Assembly: GCA_035763805.1 (NCBI GenBank)
Contig: DASUAL010000130.1
Location: 1-20,873, forward strand
Length of the DNA stretch: 20,873 nt
Source of the DNA: DASUAL01 sp035763805
Lineage (GTDB): Bacteria > Gemmatimonadota > Gemmatimonadetes > Gemmatimonadales > GWC2-71-9
Direction: 5' to 3'
The notes under the pieces were generated by a model. That model searched no databases, was not told the DNA's origin, and saw only the letters and a list, made by a program, of their open reading frames with translations. The translations under genes and the position numbers were made by a program. Below, one piece after another: positions 20,010 through 20,873 of the stretch; the first letter of the stretch is position 1; each line of letters begins with the position of its first letter.

Positions 20010-20873
20010 CTAGAACGCCACGGTAAACTGCGCCGTGAACAGGTTGTTGCGGGTCTCGGCCCTGCCAAGCTCCTCGTTGACCCGGTAAAACAGTCGCAGC
20101 GCCGCCAGGTCCGAGGGGTAGACGCTGAAGCCGGCGCTGTACTCCCGCACCTCGCCCGGGAAGTTCTTCTGAGACACGCGCACGGTGGGCTCGATCGTGC
20201 GGCGCGCGAGGTACGCCAACTGCCCATAGCCGCCCCGCTTCTTGATCTGGCCAGCAGTTGCGTCCTGGTTCGCCTGGACGAATTCGCCCCTGATCTCGAA
20301 GCCGCTGCGCTCGTATCTCGCGTCTGCCCCGAACAGGGTGATCGTCAGGTCGTTGGCCGAATCGTATCTGCCCGTGTTGATGGAGGCGCCGACGTCGAGC
20401 CCCATACGGGCGACGAAGCCAAGTCGGCCTCCCACGAACTTGTTCCGGTCCACATCGACGAGGTTGTCCCGCAGATCCCGCACGTCCGCACCGTCAGCGC
20501 CTGCCAAGCCATTGACCACCCAGACGTCGTACGTCACACGCGAGAGGTACCCGGCGGGCAAACCGCCCCGCAGCATCAGACCGATGTCCTCATATGTGGC
20601 GGGGAACACGTTGTCGAACCCGAACGGCCGGCCCGGGACCTTGCTGATCCACGCGGGGTGACTGACGTTGAAGTTGCCGAACGGCACGATGAACTTCCCG
20701 GCTACGATGTTCACGTAGCGCCACCGCGTGAACGCGAGATACGCGAACTCGAGAGCGATCTCCTCGCCCCCGTGCTCGTATTCCAGCTCCGCCGCCGCGA
20801 ACAGATCGCCGCGCAGCTTACCCACGATGATCACGTTGAGGTTGTGCGCGTCGAAGGTCTGGATGCCGCCCTG
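20010..20873 (-). CDS. Outer-membrane beta-barrel (porin-like) protein, 5' end outside window
   Basis: The frame is open at the right edge (reading QGGIQTFDAHNLNVIIVGKL at its visible start) and 287 residues are seen to the TAG at 20010. The sequence shows alternating hydrophobic and polar strands rich in aromatic residues with a final aromatic residue (FTVAF), the usual outer-membrane C-terminal signal. Blocks such as AGKFIVPFGNFN, GGRLGFVARMGLDVGAS and LRLFYRVNEELGRAETRNN are like those of phosphate-selective or general porin families. It precedes a cytochrome c gene in the same transcript. It could be a plain porin or the barrel of a porin-cytochrome complex; no haem motif is visible in it. 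The signal peptide and N-terminal strands are outside the window. Confidence 0.82.
   Translation of the reverse strand, partial: QGGIQTFDAHNLNVIIVGKLRGDLFAAAELEYEHGGEEIALEFAYLAFTRWRYVNIVAGKFIVPFGNFNVSHPAWISKVPGRPFGFDNVFPATYEDIGLMLRGGLPAGYLSRVTYDVWVVNGLAGADGADVRDLRDNLVDVDRNKFVGGRLGFVARMGLDVGASINTGRYDSANDLTITLFGADARYERSGFEIRGEFVQANQDATAGQIKKRGGYGQLAYLARRTIEPTVRVSQKNFPGEVREYSAGFSVYPSDLAALRLFYRVNEELGRAETRNNLFTAQFTVAF

Overview
The window is GC-rich chromosomal DNA from a Gram-negative bacterium. An outer-membrane barrel protein, periplasmic multihaem cytochromes, a DUF1800/DUF1501 pair, an acnA-type aconitase and several genes with no clear Shine-Dalgarno (SD) sequence fit an environmental lineage such as Gemmatimonadota or Acidobacteriota. 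That placement is an inference from gene content, not a database result. I see no tRNA, rRNA, CRISPR array, phage genes or transposase. The longest gene-free stretch is about 220 bases (4169-4391).

Layout. (1) 1-5750 is a redox module. On the minus strand a membrane protein with a dihaem-b histidine pattern is followed by a 23-CxxCH cytochrome and a second cytochrome with at least 15 CxxCH, which runs off the left edge. Divergently transcribed is a membrane-anchored ferredoxin-flavoprotein. A simple reading is NAD(P)H to FAD and Fe-S clusters, then b haems across the inner membrane, then periplasmic c haems. (2) 5754-7643 is an ABC exporter half-transporter. (3) 7683-10627 is a DUF1800/DUF1501 pair. 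(4) 10644-11684 is an HtrA-like protease, then a short-chain dehydrogenase (11774-12490), a small four-helix-bundle protein (12555-12923) and a soluble PAS/GAF histidine kinase (13070-14998). (5) 15009-15928 holds a small membrane protein and a GNAT acetyltransferase. (6) 16057-19226 is a small membrane-anchored protein translationally coupled to aconitase A. (7) 19330-20873 on the minus strand is an outer-membrane barrel (open at the right edge) followed by a two-CxxCH cytochrome c.

A second theme is the short-period degenerate repeats at gene borders. There are 10/6-bp units before DUF1501 with an inverted copy inside that gene, 13-bp units at three places around the SDR and four-helix-bundle genes, 8-bp units in a divergent promoter, a 14-bp inverted pair starting on the GNAT stop codon, and 7-bp units inside the DUF1800 gene. 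The two 13-bp arrays bracketing the four-helix-bundle gene are in opposite orientation.

The two most notable things are the electron-transfer module at the left end and the repeat arrays linked to the four-helix-bundle gene. Start codons, haem counts, motif positions and repeat units were read directly from the sequence. Functions of the redox module and the repeats are inferred.
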